Of a stretch of DNA of 64,000 nucleotides, positions 9,834 to 20,610 are shown piece by piece. The position numbers and the translations under genes were made by a program. The stretch covers positions 104,440,389 to 104,504,388 of the forward strand of contig NC_135716.1 of NCBI RefSeq assembly GCF_964656455.1, written 5' to 3'. Each line of letters opens with the position of its first letter. The stretch's first letter is position 1. The notes beneath the pieces are model-generated. The model was not told the origin of the DNA, ran no database searches, and was given only the letters and a program-made list of their open reading frames with translations. Source of the DNA: Halichoerus grypus. Lineage: Eukaryota > Chordata > Mammalia > Carnivora > Phocidae.

Positions 9834-10485
9834 AATAATTTACTTATCTGCTTCTATATTGCTGCTTAGCTGCTACCCTGGGGATGGACTTTCTCCTGGA
9901 TTGCTGCTCAGTTCTTATGTTGGCTCTTGTCCTGCTTGGGCTGCCCGCTTTTCTCACTTTTCCAGAAACTCCTGGCACTACTGGTTCGCTCTTAATGGTA
10001 TACCTGCCAACTCTTGCTGATTCCTCCCACTTCCCATTTCATCTCCCCGTCTATTCTGGACTTGTTCCACCTCAGATTGGTGCCACCTCATTTGTTTTCC
10101 CACTCTGTGTAACTTGATTCCAGATCTGATGCATAGGATAGGATTGACCAAGGCACATACGATTGTCCGCATATCCTATACCTCTGCACAGTTAAATTGA
10201 AAGGATCACATTGACCAAAAGTTATGACCAGGACAATTCTGGAAATTATTCTTTGCACTGGTCTATAGATCTGGTCTTATAAATAAAATCAAGGAGAACT
10301 CAAATGATTGATCTTGAAAACCAACAAAGAGTTGCAGGAGAATCCAAATCTGCTTATCTATTTTTTGAAGAGTAGCATCTAATGATTTGATAAGATCTCT
10401 GAAGTAAGGAACTGCCTGTCAGAATAATTTTCTGATGTTGGGTAAGTTTTACAAGATACAAAACAATTGCAAATCTCTGATTTTC
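9834..10485. other. unique sequence, no gene seen
   Basis: Short overlapping ORFs near 9884-10172 on both strands do not resemble any family, and part of one (9670-10020) is SINE translation. Confidence 0.45.
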
Positions 10486-10676
10486 TTTTTTTTTCTTAAG
10501 ATTTTATTTATTTATTGAGAGAGAATGAGAGATCAGGGAAGGGGGAGAGAGAGAGAGAATCCCAAGCAGACTCCACACCCAGCACAGAGCCTGATGCAGG
10601 GCTTGATCCTGAGATTATGACCTGACCGAAAATCAAGAGTTGGACACTTAACCAACTGAACCACGTAGGTGCCCCT
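10486..10676 (-). mobile_element. Can-SINE, older divergent copy
   Basis: It is antisense, with AAGATTTTATTTATTTATTG, CCCAAGCAGACTCCACACCC and a right end AACTGAACCACGTAGGTGCC. It carries more substitutions than the young copies, for example in the head (CACGTAGG in place of CACCCAGG). Confidence 0.93.
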
Positions 10677-10706
10677 TTTCTGGTTCAATTCACAAAACTA
10701 GAAGAA

Positions 10707-10707
<1 letters not shown>

Positions 10708-10739
<32 letters not shown>

Positions 10740-10740
10740 T
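10708..10740. repeat. (TAA)n microsatellite
   Basis: About ten uninterrupted trinucleotide units. It is flanked by GCCACTAAGCATTGATGTGG and CAGTAGATAACTGA, which resemble the 3' end of an LTR or LINE repeat. Confidence 0.9.
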
Positions 10741-10805
10741 CATTGCCTTAAGCCACTAAGCATTGATGTGGTTGATTATACAGCAGTAGATAACTGAGAC
10801 AAAGG

Positions 10806-11220
10806 GGGCCCAAGTTTCAGGATAAAGCAAGAATCCAAACCAAGTACTTCCCATCAAAAATTTTGTCTCTGGATTTCTCTCTCCACATTCAATCTAGTTG
10901 GCCTTTCTCCAGTTGTTTTTTCCATAATGTTAGTAACGAATGTGAATGATTACTGTTAAGCTTAAGCCTTCTATATATGGGTATGTGTATATAAATCTTA
11001 GGTTTGTTTGTAAATTTATTACATAAATACAATTCATAAAAGCTATTGGCACATCACAAAGTCAGACTTGTAGAATTAATGGTGGGGAATCCCAGTGGAG
11101 ATCACCAAATTTTACATATCAATGACTTATTGGGCAACAAGGATACACGATTTGATATGTGCTCTTATTCTTTTTCCATAAGTGGGTACTAAAGGAACCC
11201 ATTCTATGGCCACTAAAAAT
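10806..11220. other. unique or unresolved sequence
   Basis: No gene is visible and no repeat is named with confidence. Confidence 0.4.
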
Positions 11221-11302
11221 ATCCAACATGATAATTTGCTCTCTGGCTTCCTAGAGAAAATATCCTGCATGATAATTTGCTCTCTGGCTTCCAGGAGAAA
11301 TT
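11221..11302. repeat. 41-bp tandem duplication
   Basis: Two adjacent 41-bp units (11221-11261 and 11262-11302) share CATGATAATTTGCTCTCTGG plus CTTCC. They differ at a handful of sites, so this is a moderately old local duplication. Confidence 0.92.
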
Positions 11303-11749
11303 AATCCTCTGCCATTACTAAGAGACAATTCCAGCCCCCAGAAACTAGAAATATAAAACTTCCTAGACCCACAGCTTGGCTTCTGAACAGCAAATCAGTC
11401 TCCTGCTTAAACTCTCTGACTCTATATCTTGATTTCAGCAACTGGACTTTTGGTTTGCTCTTTGTGTCCAAAAACAGAGAGAAAATGGTATCTAAGAAAA
11501 AGAAGAGCCAAGAATATATTTCACATTTACAACATACGAGGCATTTTTCTATGTGCTTCTAGGTTATCTCCTAATCCAGTAATATACGGACTTCTCTTCT
11601 CCCCAGTTCTCTGCATTTCAGCAAATGCCCCCCATCCCGTGTCCATACCGTCACTTAATCTCTAATCCAAGACATGTCCTTGATGCCTCTCTTCCTTTCA
11701 TATTTTGAATCAACTCCATTATTGCGTCCTATCATATCTATCTCTAGAA
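11303..11749. other. unresolved sequence
   Basis: A 78-aa ORF at 11429-11665 has no recognisable family, and no coding support is seen. Confidence 0.4.
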
Positions 11750-11835
11750 CCACTGAATTGAACACTTCGTATAATTAAATAAAATTTTATGGTATGTGAA
11801 TTAAATTTCAGTAAAACTGTAATTTAAAAAATTAA
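11750..11835 (+). repeat. L1 3' tail fragment
   Basis: TGAACACTTCGTATAATTAA, a TTTTATGGTATGTGAATTAA block and a TTTCAGTAAAAC end resemble the L1 3' terminus 'AAATTTTATGTTATGTGAATTTTACCA' in sense. Confidence 0.55.
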
Positions 11836-11839
11836 ATAT

Positions 11840-12540
11840 ATGTCTAGAATCTTTCCACCTCTCCTCATCACCACCGCTGTCATCCTTGTTCAAATCTCTA
11901 TCTTTCCTTGCCTGGATCTCTGTAGCCACTTCCTAACTGGTCTCCTTGCTTCAGGTCTTACCCACTCATGCTCCATTTCCACACTGCACTCAGAACAATC
12001 CTCTAAAAACATAATCCCTACCACGTTACTTTCTTGCTCAAAACCCATCCAGTGATTTCCCACTGGCCTGAGAATAAAAGCCATCAGGGTCCCCCATAAT
12101 CTGGCCTTTCTTTCCAACATCATCTCTATTACTCTCCACCTGCTCCTTTCCTCCACCACACTGGCCTTCTTGCTCTTCCTAAACTGTGCTAAATTCACTC
12201 CCATCTAAGAACGACTAGTCTTAGCATTGGTGTTCTTTCTGCCTGGGACGCACTTCCTTCAGATCTTATAGATCTCTGTTTAGTTCTTCTCATCAGAGAC
12301 TTTCCAAGGCCATTCTATATGATGTCCCATCTGAACTTCCCCATTATTCTTTATCTCTTTAAACTGCTTTACCTTTTCTCTGTAGCACTCATCATTACAT
12401 GACATTGTATTACATGGCCATTTGTTCATAGCAATGTAATCTCCATGAGTAGAGAGGCCCTATCTGTCTTCAGCACTTAAAATAGTATCTGGCACATAGC
12501 AGATGCTCAGTAAATATTGTGGAATGTTGAATGAATGTGA
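11840..12540 (+). repeat. L2 LINE, 3' half to terminus
   Basis: The order of L2 sense landmarks is: CTTCCTAACTGGTCTCCTTG, CAGAACAATCCTCTAAAAAC, TTACTTTCTTGCTCAAAACC, a CCAGTGATTTCCCACTGG block, GGCCTTCTTGCTCTTCCTAA and GTATCTGGCACATAGCAGAT. The end is GCTCAGTAAATATTGTGGAA. It is old and has no open frame of note. Confidence 0.88.
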
Positions 12541-13084
12541 ATGACAAATTAAGAAATGAAGGTATAAATATTACTAAACATCTCTCTTTACCTGGTTTAC
12601 CAGTTTTTCTGTTCGAGGACACTCTTCATATCACAAATGGCAACCTTACAAAACATAACTGTGCTCTGGTTAGGTCTCATTCCCCGCCCCCCCCCCCAGA
12701 GCTTTGTGGGAAATATCCCAGCCACTTTGAGGAGATTCCAACAATTTCAAATGGTAGGAAGAAAAGATCTCTAATATGCCCCGTAAAAGGCCTACAGTGC
12801 CCTCCTTCCACTGAAAGGACATTGAGCTCCCAGTCACAAAAACATTTTCCTAAAATTATCAGTATTGAAGCCCAATCATATATTCTCCGATAACTCTTTA
12901 TTACATGTGAATATATGGTGGGTCCTGTGCTGGACATTGAATATATAAAACTAAATACAGTAGGGTCACTTGAGGGTTCTTTCAGTTTCCCTTGACTAAA
13001 ACACATGGTTTAAAGAAGAAACTAACCTAATTTTTCAATAACACATCATTACTTTTTCATTTCAAAGAACGAACATATTTCTTA
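12541..13084. other. unresolved sequence
   Basis: No gene is visible. A C-run (about 12 C) lies at 12687-12698. ORFs on both strands (12531-12893 and 12677-13006) overlap each other and have no family resemblance. Confidence 0.4.
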
Positions 13085-14460
13085 TTTTCTACCCTGGTAA
13101 GAGCTACTATACGATTACTCCTACCCACTGACAATGTCTCTCTTAGTCCCTCTCCTCCTGCCCCTCCTCTCACAGAATATGTCCATCTTCTTTCTAGAGG
13201 TTAGCCCACTCACCCTACTCTTGATTCCACCACCTCCAACTACCCCTCCGTCATTCCATCACTGTAATTTTTATCACCAAATTTGTCAAAAGAACATTTT
13301 CATTTTATACTGAACTTGATTCCTTATCTATCACCAATGATCTCCTCTGAGCTCAGGGCCACTTTCCACGTTCCCTTCCTCCTGCCGCTCTCTAAAGTAT
13401 TTGACCCTATTGACCTTTCCCTCCTCCTCAGACTCTCCTCTGCCTCATTTGAGCCGATCCTACACTACTCTGTTCTCTCCTCCTCTCCTTCTTATCAGTG
13501 ATCCTCAGTCTCCCTCCCAGGCTTATCTTCTTCCCATTCTCTGCAAATGCGAAGTCCCCAAGGCTCTGCCTTTCAGCCACTCTTCCCCTATGATATTCAC
13601 ATCTGCATTCATGGCTTCAGCTGTCACCTCTTTCGTAGATCCCACGGTCTACAACTTCAATCACAACCACAATCCTAAATCCTATTTCCATGACTCCAGG
13701 TGCCTATTAAACATTTCCAACTGAAATTCCTCAAACTCAGCATAACTAAAATAAAACATCATATTCCCATTCTAAAAGTCAATTATTTTTCTTATCTTTC
13801 TAATTTCATTTATGATACCACCACTGTCTAATCGTCTTCAACTTCCTGCTCTGTGTGTCTCCTTTGTTCCCCAAACAGATGGGTTTTCAAGTTTTGTTGA
13901 TTTCCTTTGCAGATTGCCTGTCCATGTTCTGTCCACTTCATTGCTGCTCTGATTCTCCCTTCAGTATCTCCTACCTAGACCCTTCAAGTAGCCTCATAAA
14001 TGTCTTCAGCTTCTCTTCAATCCATTCTTCACTTAGTTTCCAAAACCTCTAGTGCCTTATCATTGCCTGCTGAGCAGACTCTAAAGTCCTTAGTCTGGAA
14101 TTTAAGACTATTATTTCTCTGTGTGGCAACTTACCTTCCACCAGAAGTGGACTGTTCACTTTTTTCCTGAGTACACCTTTTTCTTGAGCATCTTCATGTC
14201 TTTCTTAATAGTCTTCTGTGCACCTAGACCACCTTTTCCCCATTTCCTTCTCATAAAATCTTACTATTTTCTGCCCAAGCCAAAGGATACATCCTCTGTA
14301 AGCCCTGTCAAAGGAAATCTCTCTTTCTTCTTACCTCTCTAACATATTGCTTGCACCTCATTTTAAATATTATAGATATTTGTGTGTAGCTTACTTTCGA
14401 ATTATATTTTAAACTCCTTAAAAATAGGATGACTTCTCTGGTAGATTATATTATTATTCC
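13085..14460 (+). repeat. long L2 LINE segment (ORF2 region to 3' end)
   Basis: L2 reverse-transcriptase-region nucleotide landmarks are recognisable: a TCCTTATCTATCACCAATGA block, AAAGTATTTGACCCTATTGA, CCCTCCTCCT, AAGGCTCTGCC, a CATTCATGGCTTCAGCTGTC block, GTGCCTATTAAACATTTCCA and CCTACCTAGACCCTTC. The overlapping ORFs here (13283-13501, 13401-13724, 13855-14052, 14121-14342) switch frame repeatedly, as expected of a dead LINE. It is one of the longest L2 pieces in the window. Confidence 0.8.
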
Positions 14461-14469
14461 CAAGTATTC

Positions 14470-14800
14470 ACCGCCTTGGGAGAATTATATGTGTCTGCCC
14501 CTCGTCGGAGGTTTCCCCAAATGACTAGCTTTGGCCAGTTAAGTTTGAGCACCTTAAATATGCCACTTCTGGCCCCTGGCATGTTTCTGTCATCTCTCTT
14601 GGGCCCCTGCCGCCAGATGGGCTTATCCCAATGAGTGGCGGCTCCACCTGCCCAGATCCCAGAAATGAAAAAATGGAACTTGAGCTACAACTAACTCACA
14701 GTGGACTTCAACATCGATGAGAAATAAACTATTGCATTGTAAATTACTGAACTCTAGGGGTTGTTTGTTAAGGCAGCATAACTTAACCTAAACTGAATCG
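14470..14800 (+). repeat. LTR-like ancient repeat, family uncertain
   Basis: GATGAGAAATAAACTATTGC, AGGGGTTGTTTGTTAAGGCA and a GCATAACTTAACCTAAACTGA end resemble the terminal part of an old mammalian LTR or LINE tail (the 'AAATAAACTATTGC..GGGGTTGTTTGTTA..GCATAACCTAGCC' theme). I cannot name the subfamily. Confidence 0.45.
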
Positions 14801-14809
14801 ACCTCTTAC

Positions 14810-15262
14810 CCAACTCAACAAATATTCAGTCATTCATTCCACAATGCTGAGAGCATACTCTACGCCAAGACTTCTTTAAGCACCATGGAACATGCAAAAA
14901 TTTGTAAAACATTACGTCTGTCTTCGTTTGTCTCAGTTCTGAATAGTAAGATAAGACATGTTCTCAAGTTGCTACAATACAATGCAAAGTGTCACAAATC
15001 TATTTGGAGACTTGCAAACAAAGAGCTATGAGGTATCAGAAAAGAAGCAAGTAACACTCCACTGGAGGAATCAGAAAGAGTTGCATGAAGGAAGTATTAT
15101 TTGTATCTTGCAGCACACCTGGAACACGGTCCATTTTAAAGATGGGTTGAATAGAGAAATAAATGGACAGCTAGTTGTCATCCATAAAAGCTGGTATTTC
15201 TGTGTTAATGAAACCACATCAGGGCAAGTGAAATATTCCAGGGTAAAAGATAATGGCACTTA
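14810..15262 (-). repeat. degenerate L2 (antisense), with a chance 101-aa ORF
   Basis: ACTCAACAAATATTCAGTCA and a CATTCCACAATGCTGAGAGC block resemble the antisense L2 3' end. The rest drifts away from what I can match. The ORF at 14958-15263 has no known motif. Confidence 0.4.
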
Positions 15263-16329
15263 AGAACTTGTGAGTGGGTGAATTTGCTTTAACTAGATCC
15301 TCTGATGAGAGAAATCTTACTCATCGACGCTGGCATCTTTAAGCTCCGATTATTTCTAGTTAGTCATGTGGCTTTTCATATGATCTGCTGCTTTTGGCAG
15401 ACTGCTTGAGCAAGATTATCTCACAGTCAGCAACCAAAGCCTTCCTATTTTCAGTTTGATCCTTGATGGGAACCATCAAGCAGAACCTTCGGGCCTGGTA
15501 CTTCCGAGTTCATCAGGGCTGGGAGAACTCAGGCCAAGATTCAGCGAGGCATGTACAGTATCCAAGGCAGACAAGAATGCACACCTGAAATAGCTTATAA
15601 CGGAGCTTTTGGAAGAAATCTTTCCCTCCCTAACTCTCACAAATGCTTCTAGAGTGATTCAAATGATAAGTGCCCTTTTCCTGGGTTCATAAATTACAAA
15701 TTCGGGAATTGGCTAAGTAGCTTAATCATGCACCCAGTGCCACAGACAGGAAAATGTTGCATGCATGAGGACGGGGGTGGGGGGGATGGGGGAGAGTTGG
15801 GGGGGGTGATAAATGAACTCTTGTCTTAGCTTTCCCCTAGCCAGATTGAGCCACAGGCAAAAATGTTAAGTTCTTTTCAGCTCTGAAATTCTGTGAGTCT
15901 ATGAAACTGCATATTTGCCTCTGAGAATTGGGCAGCTTAAGCTCACTGGACATTTTTTCAAATGATATGGGAATGAGGATCCTTACCTCCCCACCCCCAT
16001 GGTTTTCCTAACTAAGCAGGGTAAGCATATTTTGTGGAATGTCAGCTCCAGCAACATTTACCCCAGGATGACAATAGAAACCTCACACGTCTACACTTGA
16101 AAGCAAGTGCCCCACACTAGAATAACATCTTCAGATAATGCTAACACCATGTCAGATATATGAAAGCAGACTCTCCCCTTTCCACATAGAGATCATTCTG
16201 GAAAGATAAAGTGAGTATGGCAAGGGTGCCAAGTCTATAACGGAGTTTCTGAGAGAAGAATAACTTCATACCCTCCACAGTTCAAACCTGACCTCTCCAA
16301 CAGTCATTCCCTGAGGCTGAAGAAGTTGC
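15263..16329. other. unique sequence, no gene seen
   Basis: About 1 kb with no recognised repeat other than the G-rich tract listed separately. Confidence 0.5.
15773..15806 (+). other. G-quadruplex-prone G tract
   Basis: Four long G-runs (5, 7, 5 and 8 G) are separated by loops T, AT and AGAGTT. This satisfies the G3+N1-7 quadruplex rule with room to spare. It is outside any repeat I recognise. No CpG island or gene start is beside it. Confidence 0.9.
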
Positions 16330-16450
16330 TTACTCTCTCCATGCCTCAGTTTTCAGATCTGCATAAGAGTAACCTTGCATGGCTACAGTGAGGTTATTTT
16401 GTAGATATGAAAGTCCCCAGGGCCCAGAAGGCACTCATATGAACGCAATG
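16330..16450 (+). repeat. MIR fragment
   Basis: CTCTCCATGCCTCAGTTTTC, a ATCTGCATAAGAGTAA block and CAGTGAGGTTATTTTGTAGA, ending in GGCACTCATATGAACGCAA, follow the MIR core in sense. Confidence 0.65.
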
Positions 16451-16767
16451 TATCTTAATGCTCTTCCCCTCGGGACTACCCCTTAGCCTATTTCAGTTCC
16501 TACCTTGAAGATTATTTTATTGACTTTCTTTTTCTTTAACTTTTAGTTAAATATTGCTTTCACTTGTGTTTAATGTGTTTCACAATAAGCTGAGAAACCA
16601 CAGACACACAAAAACATAGACAATCCAGGATGAAAAAATGTGCCGAATCATCCAGTGTAGAATCATCATCTACTTTTAAGCTTACCAACAAAATTTGAGA
16701 TCTCTTACCATCCACAAAAATTCCTTTGGCCCATAACAACTTTAGTTTTAAAATTTCCTAAGCCCTA
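16451..16767. other. unique sequence
   Basis: No gene or repeat recognised. Confidence 0.45.
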
Positions 16768-16965
16768 GGGGCACCTGGGTGGCTCAGTCTGTTGAGTATC
16801 TGGTTTCATCTCAGGTCATGATGTTGAGGTCCTGGGATTGAGCCCCACATCAGGCTCCCTGCTCAGTGGGGTGTCTGCCTGTCTCTCTCTCTCTTTCTCT
16901 GTTCCTCCCCTCACTCACGCTCTCTCTTTCTAAAATAAATAAATAAATCTTTAAAAAAATAAAAT
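16768..16965 (+). mobile_element. Can-SINE with target-site duplication
   Basis: It has a GGGGCACCTGGGTGGCTCAG head, and the tail carries AAATAAATAAATAAATC. AAAATTTCCTAAG before it and AAAATTTCCTAAA after it form a 13-bp duplication with one mismatch. Confidence 0.96.
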
Positions 16966-17689
16966 AAAATTTCCTAAATTCTAGCACACAGTATCTCCAG
17001 GGCCTCCATCAACAAACTGCTCTTCACTGCTGACTCCTAACTCCCAAGAGCAGCACCCACCACCCTTCTCCCAGCTAAGTAGAAAAGGGTTTCATACCCT
17101 TCCTTTTTTTGCTTTGTCTCTTTATTTCAGTATTTCCAGGCATCATATTGGCTGTGTACTTTGTGACCTAACCAACCTTCAGTTTACATAGGAGGAAACT
17201 AAAGGACAGGAAAATGAATGATTTACTCAATGCCAAGAAGTTATCAGCAAACGTCAGTCAGTGTTAGAACTGAGCTCCCTGCCTTTTCTTGATCTCGTCC
17301 TTTCAGTTGATAGCAGGGCCCCTGGGGCAGGGAAGGCTCTTCACAGATATTTATCGAATAAGTATTACATGAATGAATGTTCAGTGTCCTCCGCTGTGGA
17401 TTGAGGGTGACACTCTTCTGAAATAGGTACAACCTATTGTTATCTTCAGCTTAAAATGTTGGAATATTACTTAGGAGTCCAGATGTCTGTGTTTAGTTCT
17501 GCTCCTTCAGCTCGATGATAGTTGCTAATGCACACACAATACATACACAGAATGATACAACCTCCGGCTATTTCATAAGCAAAGATAGGAAACACACAAA
17601 ACAGAAAGTTTGTTAGAGTCTCACTCTATGAGAAGGCAGAGGAAGGAAAATGATCATACGATAGATCACTGCCATAGGATTATAATTTA
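16966..17689. other. mostly unique sequence
   Basis: No gene is visible. Near 17340-17395 a TTTATCGAATAAGTATTACA block and GAATGAATGTTCAG resemble a short L2/MIR terminus (weak). Confidence 0.4.
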
Positions 17690-17880
17690 TTATGTGCTTT
17701 TATAAACCTTAGCTCATTTAAGCCTTATGTCAACCTTACGGGAATGGTAGGGGGGATATCATCGCTGGTCTTTGAAACATTGAAAACTCAAAGAATTTAA
17801 GTGAATTTTCCCAGATTACAAACTTACAAAGAAAACTAATACCCAAAGCTAGAGCCTAGTTCTTCTTTTTCTGGATTGAA
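17690..17880 (-). repeat. MIR, antisense
   Basis: Antisense MIR order: ATTTATTATGTGCTTTTATA, TTAGCTCATTTAAGCCTTAT, AAAGAATTTAAGTGAATTTT, CCCAGATTACAAAC, ACCCAAAGCTAGAGCC. It is strongly diverged. Confidence 0.65.
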
Positions 17881-18529
17881 TTAGTTGTTCTTGGGCTATA
17901 AGGTATTTAATCTTTGATGCCGAGTATAACTTTTGTTAAATAGGTGTATTCTGTCTTCCTGCTGAAGAACCTTAAAGTCAAGGCTAACTCATTCATATTT
18001 GATTCCCTATATCTAAGCACAGTTTCCTTCACAAGGTAGAACTTCAAAAGGTTATAACAATAATATATTATATTATTAAATTATATTATTAAATAACAAT
18101 AATATTATTTTGATGGATAAAAAATAACGTTTTTAAGAAACAGCAGCTACATTTAGCAAGTCGGCTCTTCCAGGATATTGAGCAAGCAAAATGAAAAGTT
18201 TATTTCTTAATACATGTCCCATCAACTTGGTATGAGCAAAAATTTTTATGAGGGAAATTTGGTCATTTTGAGAGAAACTGTCATAAATCTTTCTGAATGT
18301 GCCTCCTTCTGGTGTCCCTAAAAGATCTGTGATTTGCCAAATGATGAAAGATGTATTCTCTCCTAAACTCTAAAATTAGAAACATTGTTCTGTCCCCTCC
18401 TCTTTTTTTTTTCCTAATGCCCCTGTTGGAACAGGTTTCCATGTTACCGTTCAAGGATTGGTTTTAGGCAAAAAGCTACTTCTCATGTTTAGAATTCAGG
18501 AGATATTTAAATAAGAATCTTCATCATTA
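17881..18529. other. unique AT-rich sequence
   Basis: No gene is visible. At 18058-18110 an AT-only run built from ATATTATTAAA-like units (TATATTATTAAATTATATTA) can fold on itself. Confidence 0.45.
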
Positions 18530-18745
18530 ATACAGATAATATTTATGGAGTGTTCAGTGTATGTCATGCTTTTTATACATTATCTTGTCTAACTCTTAAA
18601 TGATTTGACTCCTTGAAAATCTCATTAACTCGTGGGATTATCCCTTTTATCACACAGGGAATATTATTATCCTTATTGTATAGTTAAGGAGACTGAATCT
18701 TAGAGTTCACACAACCAGTAAGCATCAGCGGTGAGATTTGACCCT
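18530..18745 (-). repeat. MIR, antisense, near full length
   Basis: Antisense order: ATAATATTTATGGAGTGTTC, a TATACATTATCTTGTCTAAC block, AATATTATTATCCTTATTGT, AGGAGACTGAATCTTAGAG, ACACAACCAGTAAGCATCAG, TGAGATTTGACCCTAGGTCT. An insert of about 60 bp near 18600-18655 disrupts the middle. Confidence 0.75.
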
Positions 18746-18959
18746 AGGTCTCTCTTAATTTGGAATTTAACAACTATCCTATACGGTTTCTGTCACTATC
18801 AATGATAGCAGATGGACCTCATGTTAATGGCAGACAGTCTCAATTTCTTTTTGAATACCTGATAGACCAAGCTGTTGACCGTGGTAACAAAAAGCCTAAT
18901 TCATCCCCACACCTAACTTGTGATTATGTAAAGGTTTTTCACTTCAGTATTCTCTGTAA

Positions 18960-19340
18960 GAGAATACAAAACTACGATGGGATTCCACCCTACACCCATC
19001 AGGATGGCTACTATAAAAAAACAAAACATAGCAAAGTACAAACGGTGAGAATGCAGAGTAATTGGAACCCTCGTGCCCTATTGGTGGGAATGTAAATGGT
19101 ACAGACACTGTGGAAAACAGTATGGGGGCTCCTCAAAAAAATTATAAATAGGATTACCATATGATCCAACAATTCCACTTCTGAATGCATACCCAAAAGT
19201 ATTGAAAACAGCATCTCAAAGTAGTATTTTTACACCCATGTTTATAGCAACATTATCCACAGTAGCTAAAACGTGGAAGCAACCCAAGTGTCTATTGACA
19301 GATGAACAAGATATACATAAAATTGAATATTATTCAGCTT
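18960..19340 (+). repeat. old L1, ORF2 3' end (left part of a split element)
   Basis: Sense L1 ORF2 3' landmarks: CCATCAGGATGGCTACTATA, TTGGTGGGAATGTAAATGGT, CCATATGATCCAACAATTCC, TTTATAGCAACATTATCCAC and AATTGAATATTATTCAGC. It stops at a 24-bp sequence that is repeated at 20289-20318, where the same L1 resumes. Confidence 0.92.
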
Positions 19341-19358
19341 AAAAAGGAGGGAAATTCT

Positions 19359-20288
19359 CTATAGTTAAGAGTCTGTTTCTTCTACTCCTAAAACCAATAT
19401 TGCACTGTATGTCAATTAAAATTTAAATAACTGAAGAGTATTATGCTGAGCGAAATAAATCAATCAGAGAAAGACATGTATCATATGACCTCACTGATAT
19501 GAGGAATTCTTAATCTCATGAAACAAACTGAGGGTTGCTGGAGTGGTGGGGGGTGGGAGGGGTGGGTGGCTGGGTGATAGACATTGGAGAGGGTATGTGT
19601 TATGGTGAGTGCTGTGAATTGTGTAAGACTGTTGAATCACAGACCTGTACCTCTGAAACAAATAATACATCTTATGTTAAAAAAAAAAAGAAGAAGAAGA
19701 TAGCAGGAAGGGAAAAATGAAGGGGGCGGAATCGGAGGGGGAGACGAACCATGAGAGACTATGGACTCTGAGAAACAAACTGAGGGTTCTAGAGGGGAGG
19801 GGGGCGGGGGGATGGGTTAGCCTGGTGATGGGTATTAAAGAGGGCACGTATTGAATGGAGCACTGGATGAATCATGGAACACTACATCAAAAAATAAATA
19901 AATTTTTAAAATAAATAAATAAATAAATTTTTTAAAGAGTCTCTGTTTCTTGGTTTGTCTCTCTCTCTTTTTTTCCTTTGTTAGTTTTGTGTCTTAAATT
20001 CCACAAATGAGTAAAATCATATGGTATTTGTCTTTCTCTGACTGACTTATTTCACTTAGCATTATATTCTCTAGTCCATCCATGTTGTTGCAAATGGCAA
20101 GATTTCATTTGTTTATGGCTGAATATTATTCCTTTGTACATATATACTGGAATTAAAATTAAAACTCTAATTTTAAAAAAAAGAAAGAAAGAAAATGCTT
20201 TGTCTTTCCTGAGTGCTAAGATTTTTTTTGTAAAAAAATATAATTTTTGTCTTCTACTGATGTACTTGATATTAAATCTGGATTCTTA
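19359..20288. mobile_element. composite of younger L1 pieces inserted in an old L1
   Basis: The flanks CAGCTTAAAAAGGAGGGAAA (19335-19354, continuing TTCT) and the matching copy at 20289-20318 bracket about 930 bp. Inside are a 3' tail ending TGTCAATTAAAATTTAAATA (to about 19430), a carnivore L1 3'UTR in sense (19433-19935, two related GGGTTGCTGGAG... and GGGTTCTAGAGG... modules, then (AAAT)n), and an antisense L1 3' piece (19936-20150: CTTAAATTCCACAAATGAGT, TTATTTCACTTAGCATTATA). Several events are stacked. Confidence 0.75.
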
Positions 20289-20318
20289 CAGCTTGAAAAA
20301 AAAAAGGAGGGAAATTCT

Positions 20319-20392
20319 GACACAGACTACAACATAGATGAACCTTGAGGACATTTGCTAAATGAAATAAACAGTCACAAAAAGACAGAACT
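20319..20392 (+). repeat. old L1, continued (before SINE)
   Basis: It resumes the split L1 with ACATAGATGAACCTTGAGGA and GCTAAATGAAATAAACAGTC, the normal L1 3' continuation. Confidence 0.88.
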
Positions 20393-20610
20393 GGGGCACC
20401 TGGGTGGCTCAGTTGGTTAAGTTTCTGCCTTCAGCTCAGGTCATGATCTCCAGGTCCTGGGATGGAGCCCCGCATCGGGATCCCTGCTCAGCAGGGAGCC
20501 TGCTTCTCCCTCTCCCTCTGCCCCTCTGCCCTGCTTGTGTGATCACTCACTCTCTTTCTCTCTCTTGCTCTCTCGCTCTATCTCAAATAAATAAAATCTT
20601 AAAAAAAAAA
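20393..20610 (+). mobile_element. Can-SINE inside the old L1
   Basis: It has a GGGGCACCTGGGTGGCTCAG head, a CT-rich body and an AAATAAATAAAATCTTAAAA tail. AAAAAGACAGAACTG to the left and AAAAAGATAGAAACTG to the right form the target-site duplication. Confidence 0.96.

Noticed and set aside
12677..13006. 109-aa antisense ORF ending in a poly-Gly run
   Set aside because: The Gly run is a C-run read on the other strand; no family resemblance and an ORF overlaps on the opposite strand.
13283..14342. Run of four plus-strand ORFs as an exon chain
   Set aside because: They follow the L2 nucleotide landmarks and switch frame without splice signals. This is a decayed LINE.
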